DNA of 9,874 nt from an uncultured Tissierellia bacterium (GTDB lineage: Bacteria > Bacillota > Clostridia > Tissierellales > Peptoniphilaceae). Location of the stretch: contig CALAJY010000028.1 in assembly GCA_937923265.1 (NCBI GenBank), forward strand, positions 1-9,874. Direction: 5' to 3'. Every line of letters starts with the position of its first letter. The stretch's first letter is position 1. Under the pieces are notes generated by a model that made no database searches, was not told where the DNA came from, and was given only the letters and a program-made list of their open reading frames with translations. The position numbers and the translations under genes were made by a program. Positions 6,641 through 9,874 of this stretch are shown in pieces.

Positions 6641-6721
6641 GCTAATGGGAGTATTGAATGATGTTTTCTTCTTAAAAACCATCTCGGAACGAAATGGAAC
6701 ACAAAATATGGGAAAATGTTA

Positions 6722-6727
6722 TATAAT
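6722..6727 (+). promoter_or_regulatory. Candidate -10 box for the small rightward XRE gene
   Basis: A perfect TATAAT lies 31 bp before ATG 6758. I see no good -35 at 16-18 bp; TGGAAC at 6695-6700 is too far. It may need an activator or be weak. Confidence 0.4.
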
Positions 6728-6757
6728 TGCATAAAAAGTGGGATTAAGGAGGATGCC

Positions 6758-6958
6758 ATGATTCAAAAGCTGGGGCCGAAAATTCAAAAGTATTTGAAAG
6801 AAGAAGGAATTTCTCAGGATTTTCTTGCCGAGAGGCTGGAAATTTCGGTTAGCAGTCTGAATCAGATGCTCACGGGAAGGAGCAAACTGCCTGCAGAAGT
6901 CTACCTGAAAATCTGTCAGCTTCTGCATCGACCGGTGGACTATTTTATTGAACCGTAA
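6758..6958 (+). CDS. Minimal XRE-family DNA-binding protein (66 aa)
   Basis: I chose ATG 6758 (MIQKLGPK) because TAAGGAGG lies at 6745-6752 with a 5-base spacer. The frame also has an ATG at 6716, but that would lie in front of the -10 box. The protein is essentially one Cro/CI helix-turn-helix domain: IQKYLKEEGISQDFLAERL (9-27) gives helices 1-2, ISVSSLNQMLTGRSKL (29-44) the recognition helix region, and AEVYLKICQLLHRPVDYFI (46-64) helices 4-5. There is no effector domain. It is transcribed divergently from the 120-aa XRE gene, with 171 bp between start codons. The arrangement recalls repressor/Cro-like pairs of mobile elements, yet no integrase or phage gene is in the window. It could be a remnant of an element or a stand-alone regulator of a nearby locus such as the Tad operon. 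Function is not known. Confidence 0.85.
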   Translation: MIQKLGPKIQKYLKEEGISQDFLAERLEISVSSLNQMLTGRSKLPAEVYLKICQLLHRPVDYFIEP

Positions 6959-6980
6959 CCCATTTTACTTTTGAATCGAC

Positions 6981-7032
6981 GTTCCACAATCGGGGCAGGG
7001 ATGAGCGAAGGCTCATCCTTTTTTTGTGGAAC
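6981..7032 (+). terminator. Terminator hairpin nested in a second inverted repeat
   Basis: The inner stem GGATGAGC (6999-7006) pairs with GCTCATCC (7011-7018) around GAAG and is followed by seven T (7019-7025), a clear intrinsic terminator for the small XRE gene. An outer perfect 9-bp inverted repeat, GTTCCACAA (6981-6989) and TTGTGGAAC (7024-7032), encloses it. The outer arms could bind a protein as DNA or fold as a compound hairpin. Confidence 0.88.
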
Positions 7033-7246
7033 AAAGCCCGCGAGGTCTGACACAAATGGCCTGCGGGAGATGAATACAATGAAGGTAGTTCGCAGGAAGA
7101 TTGCTTCTAACTGAATGTGAAGTCGATACGAAAGAGGATTACCCAACCGAGGAAGTGGCTGCTGCGAATGATAATTTTAAACACGCCCCGGACCTGCGTG
7201 CTATTTCAAAAAGCCGGTCCTGTCCACCGGCAGAAAGGAGGGACAA
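7033..7246 (+). other. Non-coding leader region upstream of the tad operon
   Basis: About 210 bp hold no convincing gene, and no clear sigma-A promoter is found. Two local hairpins are visible. CCCGCGAGG (7037-7045) pairs with CCTGCGGG (7060-7067) with one bulge. GCCGGT (7213-7218) pairs perfectly with ACCGGC (7226-7231) just upstream of the tadA ribosome binding site. CCTGCG at 7060-7065 could alternatively pair with CGCAGG at 7091-7096. A short frame, ATG 7079 to TGA 7114 (MKVVRRKIASN), has GGGAG at 7065-7069 in front and could be a leader peptide, but such short frames are common by chance. Confidence 0.35.
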
Positions 7247-8548
7247 ATGCAGGGGAAAAGAGAAGAAGGCAAGGCAGCCGTTGCAAGCAGCCGGGAAAAG
7301 ATCTTCCAGGATCTATTGACCCAGGCTCGAACCCGGATTCAAGCGGATACCGAGGAGGAAGGATTGCGACAGGAAATATTCCATATCTTCGTGAAAGAGA
7401 TCCGCCAAGCCCACCTGACCTTCTCAGAGGCTCTTGCTTACACGGATAGATTATTGGCAAAATTGCTGGGCTACGACGTTTTGGATCCCCTTTTTCAGAA
7501 TCCGGAAATCAGCGAAATCATGTGTAACGGTTATCAAAAAATATTTTTTGAAAGAGAGGGAAGGCTGGAAAAAAGTTCGCTCTCCTTTGCCACCCAAGAG
7601 GATTATCGGGATTTTATTCAGCGCCTTGTCGCCGAAGCGGGAAAGGAGGTGAATCGACGGAATCCCATCTGTGATTGTAGACTCAAAAATGGAAGCCGCT
7701 TGAATGTGGTGATGGATCCCATAGCGGACGGGGAAAGCTGTCTCACGATTCGCCGCTTTCAGCGTTCCAAGAGAAAACTCCCTAACCTCGTCCAGAACGG
7801 AACCCTGTCCCGAGAGGCCATGACCTTTCTCTCTAATTGCGTCCGTGCACGCCTGAATATCTTTATCTGCGGGGGGACGGGGTCCGGAAAAACAACACTG
7901 TTGAATGCACTTGCCGCGGAAATTCCCGCGGAGGAACGAATCATCACGGTGGAGGACTCCAGGGAATTGGAGTTGGAGGGACCTCGGAATTGGATTGCCT
8001 TGGAGGTGCGAAAAGCGAATGCGGAAGGCGTGGGAGAAATTCCCATGCGCCAGCTCATCAAAAGTTCCTTGCGCATGCGGCCCGATCGAATCATTGTCGG
8101 CGAGGTCCGGGGAGAGGAAGTGGTGGATATGCTCCAAGCTATGAACACCGGGCATGACGGATCTCTTTCCACGGGGCATGCAAATTCCATACCGGATATG
8201 CAGCTCCGTTTAGAAACGATGGCTCTTACGGGATATAAGAATATCCCCCTTTCCGCCATACGGAGACAGATCGGTTCCGCGATTGATCTTTTTGTTTATC
8301 TTTCGCGAAGAAGGGACCACAAAAGGTATGTGGTGGAAATTACGGAATTGGAAAACGGAAAAGATCGGTTGCAGTACCATCCCCTTTTTACCTTTGAAGA
8401 GGATGGAAAAGGATCCGGCAGGTTACAACGCAAAAAGGGCGCTCTCCGACATCTTGGAAAATTTTTACAACAAGGAATCGCAGACCCCTTTCAAGAAAAA
8501 GAGATGACCCGGGAAGAGAAAATGCAGCAGTTGTTGCAAGGAGTGTGA
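7247..8548 (+). CDS. tadA: Tad/Flp pilus assembly ATPase TadA (CpaF-like)
   Basis: This 433-residue cytoplasmic secretion ATPase of the type II/IV superfamily forms a hexamer that powers pilus assembly at the membrane platform. Walker A is GGTGSGKTT (209-217). The Asp box is ITVEDSRELEL (233-243), and Walker B lies in RPDRIIVGEVRG (278-289). The His box is TGHDGSLSTGHANS (301-314). All catalytic motifs are intact. Residues 78-175 match the N-terminal CpaF region (LDPLFQNPEISEIMCNG and the GSRLNVV segment at 149-155). ATG 7247 is set by AAAGGAGG at 7235-7242. The stop is one base from tadB, and the two platform genes follow, which assigns it to the Tad rather than a conjugation system. No tadZ or prepilin gene precedes it here. 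The C-terminal 50 residues are charged and variable. Confidence 0.93.
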   Translation: MQGKREEGKAAVASSREKIFQDLLTQARTRIQADTEEEGLRQEIFHIFVKEIRQAHLTFSEALAYTDRLLAKLLGYDVLDPLFQNPEISEIMCNGYQKIFFEREGRLEKSSLSFATQEDYRDFIQRLVAEAGKEVNRRNPICDCRLKNGSRLNVVMDPIADGESCLTIRRFQRSKRKLPNLVQNGTLSREAMTFLSNCVRARLNIFICGGTGSGKTTLLNALAAEIPAEERIITVEDSRELELEGPRNWIALEVRKANAEGVGEIPMRQLIKSSLRMRPDRIIVGEVRGEEVVDMLQAMNTGHDGSLSTGHANSIPDMQLRLETMALTGYKNIPLSAIRRQIGSAIDLFVYLSRRRDHKRYVVEITELENGKDRLQYHPLFTFEEDGKGSGRLQRKKGALRHLGKFLQQGIADPFQEKEMTREEKMQQLLQGV

Positions 8549-8549
8549 A

Positions 8550-9332
8550 ATGATGCAGAAGGTGAAGCTACCGCGAGAATGGCGAAAGAAAATCTCATTG
8601 CCGGAGAACGGAAGAGATGTTTTGGAGCCACTGGTTGTTTTATTTTGTGCCTACGCGTTCTTCCATCAGTTGCTGCTCGCTCTGGTCTGTTTAGTTGGCC
8701 TTTTTCCCTTCTTACGAAAGAGGAGGAGGCAACGAAGGCAGAAAAAGCGGCACCTTGGGGAGGAGCGATTGTTTATCGATTTCTTAGACAGTTTTTCTTC
8801 CCGCTTAGATGCGGGAGACTCTCCGGTACAGGCCTATCAAGAGGTCTGTCGGCTTCTTCTTGCAAATCGACTGGCAACGCCGGGAAAGGAGTCGCAAGAC
8901 CTTTTGCTTCGTCTTTGTACCTTGGCAAGAAGAATGGATCGAGGAGAAAGCTTTCGAGAGGCCATGTCCCATCTCTTGAAGAGCGAGGACAATCCGGAAG
9001 TGAAGAATTATTTTTTCTTGCTCCAAATGGCCATGGATCAGGGAGCCAGTCTCCGGAAACTAAACAGCTACTATCAGCGGATCCTGCGGGAGCGTCGGGA
9101 ATTTCGGAAGGACCGCGATCTGAAACTGATTTCTGTGAAAAGAGAGCAGACGTTTTTAATGCTCATGCCCTTTGTGCTGCTCTTTTTCATGGAGGAGTTA
9201 GGCATACAGGCGGAGGATTTTAACCTTGTGGATTGGCTGGTTCGAGTCCTCGCGCTCCTTCTGATGGGAGGTGCAGGCGTTTGGAGTCAGCGAATCCTGG
9301 ACCGCCTTACCACGAAAAGAAAGGGGGCATAG
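8550..9332 (+). CDS. tadB: Tad pilus platform protein TadB-like (T2SSF domain)
   Basis: This 260-residue inner-membrane protein corresponds to TadB, one of two GspF/PilC-like platform subunits that couple the TadA motor to pilin polymerisation. A hydrophobic stretch at 26-55 is followed by a very basic segment (RKRRRQRRQKKR, 56-67). The cytoplasmic helical T2SSF domain runs about 74-200, with the typical SRLDAGDSPVQAYQEV (84-99). Two further hydrophobic segments are at 199-215 and 228-246. It is somewhat shorter than many TadB proteins. ATG codons stand at 8550 and 8553; AAGGAG at 8538-8543, inside the end of tadA, favours 8550. One base separates it from the tadA stop and none from the next start, so translation is probably coupled. 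Assignment as TadB rather than TadC rests mainly on gene order. Confidence 0.82.
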   Translation: MMQKVKLPREWRKKISLPENGRDVLEPLVVLFCAYAFFHQLLLALVCLVGLFPFLRKRRRQRRQKKRHLGEERLFIDFLDSFSSRLDAGDSPVQAYQEVCRLLLANRLATPGKESQDLLLRLCTLARRMDRGESFREAMSHLLKSEDNPEVKNYFFLLQMAMDQGASLRKLNSYYQRILRERREFRKDRDLKLISVKREQTFLMLMPFVLLFFMEELGIQAEDFNLVDWLVRVLALLLMGGAGVWSQRILDRLTTKRKGA

Positions 9333-9874
9333 ATGCTGCTTCAGGGGGCCATTGGTCTCCTTCTCCTGGGAACTTGGCTAGTCGGCTATATTCGATGGAG
9401 GGCACTCGACTTAAAACAAAGGGTTGCCTTGGTTCAGGAGATTCGAAAAAGATGGTACGAGGAACCGTGTCGGAGGATTTTTGAATGTCGCTGTTTTTTC
9501 ATCGGGGAGGATATCAGGGAGGGGAATAAGAAGCATCTATTACAACAGGACCTAATGCGGGATTATCACCATTTTATGTGGGCCTATGTCCTCCTGGGAA
9601 TGGGCCTAGCCCTCTTTCTTCTCCACTGGGCCTTCCCCTTTCTCATCGCCTGTCTCCTCGCCTCCGAAAAATTTCTGGAGGAAGAGTATTGGAAACAACG
9701 GGGAGGAAGCAAGATGGATGAACTTTCCGATCAGCTCGCAGATGCCATGATGGAAATGGTTCTCTTCGTCGAGGCGGGAAGCATTCCTGATGTTGCCTGG
9801 CAAGAGATATCTTCTCGCAGGGACGGCTTCCTCTTTACCCGCATGAAAAATGTTTGGAATCAGTGGTCGAAAGG
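9333..9874 (+). CDS. tadC: Tad pilus platform protein TadC-like (partial, runs off the window)
   Basis: ATG 9333 directly follows the tadB stop TAG (9330-9332), with AAGGGGG at 9321-9327 as ribosome binding site. The frame stays open for 180 codons to the window end. A hydrophobic N-terminal helix (2-20) and a second hydrophobic stretch (82-110) precede a T2SSF-like start around 129-165: DELSDQLADAMMEMVLFVEA and AWQEIS. In the family this reads roughly LPDALDLLALxVEAG, the mark of GspF-type platform proteins. TadC is the partner of TadB in the inner membrane. The remaining T2SSF domain and last membrane helix lie outside. The TadC name rests on order and the motif; similarity is moderate. Confidence 0.8.
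   Translation, partial: MLLQGAIGLLLLGTWLVGYIRWRALDLKQRVALVQEIRKRWYEEPCRRIFECRCFFIGEDIREGNKKHLLQQDLMRDYHHFMWAYVLLGMGLALFLLHWAFPFLIACLLASEKFLEEEYWKQRGGSKMDELSDQLADAMMEMVLFVEAGSIPDVAWQEISSRRDGFLFTRMKNVWNQWSK

Noticed and set aside
6587..6682. 32-residue N-terminal extension of the leftward XRE protein
   Set aside because: It would start upstream of the near-consensus promoter and bypass the strong Shine-Dalgarno before 6586; the extra residues do not look like part of the fold.
6224..6958. The divergent XRE pair as a prophage immunity region or toxin-antitoxin module
   Set aside because: No integrase, phage structural, toxin or attachment-site sequence is visible; the second protein is a plain DNA-binding domain.
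7101..7449. Overlapping frames at 7101-7319 and 7117-7449 ahead of and into tadA
   Set aside because: They overlap the start of tadA in other frames, are rich in Arg/Pro/Lys without a domain, and have no convincing ribosome binding site.

Overview
The window looks like chromosome of a Gram-positive anaerobe of the Clostridia, perhaps Lachnospiraceae-like. The evidence is strong AAGGAG-type ribosome binding sites, sigma-A-like promoters, a clostridial-type secondary-alcohol dehydrogenase, secreted proteins with choline-binding-like repeats, and a Gram-positive style Tad locus. The lineage is inferred from gene content; no RNA gene is present to fix it. GC is moderate, with AT-rich intergenic patches.

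Left part (1-3105): the last codons of tuf end at a strong terminator. A promoter follows, then a 175-aa secreted protein that breaks off just inside a SpaA/Cna-B-like fold and continues as non-homologous AT-rich sequence, so it looks like the stump of a larger surface protein. Next is a two-gene operon: an NADP-type zinc secondary-alcohol dehydrogenase and, 2 bp downstream, a G3E (CobW/COG0523) GTPase with a CxCC metal site. The operon closes with a strong terminator.

Middle part (3106-6203): a 752-codon secreted wall-binding protein carries tandem repeats of exactly 73 residues and a C-terminal NlpC/P60-like domain whose nucleophile position is Ser instead of Cys. It is followed by ogt, a suicide DNA-alkyl repair protein, and a bidirectional terminator.

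Right part (6204-9874): two small XRE-family regulators diverge from a shared intergenic region. The leftward one has a near-consensus promoter whose -35 box overlaps an inverted repeat, suggesting autoregulation. After a nested hairpin terminator and a leader of about 210 bp with no clear gene, a Tad/Flp-type pilus operon begins: tadA (ATPase), tadB and tadC (inner-membrane platform proteins), nearly contiguous, with tadC cut by the window end.

The common theme is the cell surface: a truncated adhesin-like protein, a repeat wall protein and a pilus assembly machine, interleaved with housekeeping genes. I did not find a clearly new multi-gene system. The best leads are the Cys-to-Ser NlpC/P60 domain on the 73-residue repeat array, the dehydrogenase plus G3E GTPase pair, and the truncated SpaA-type stump.
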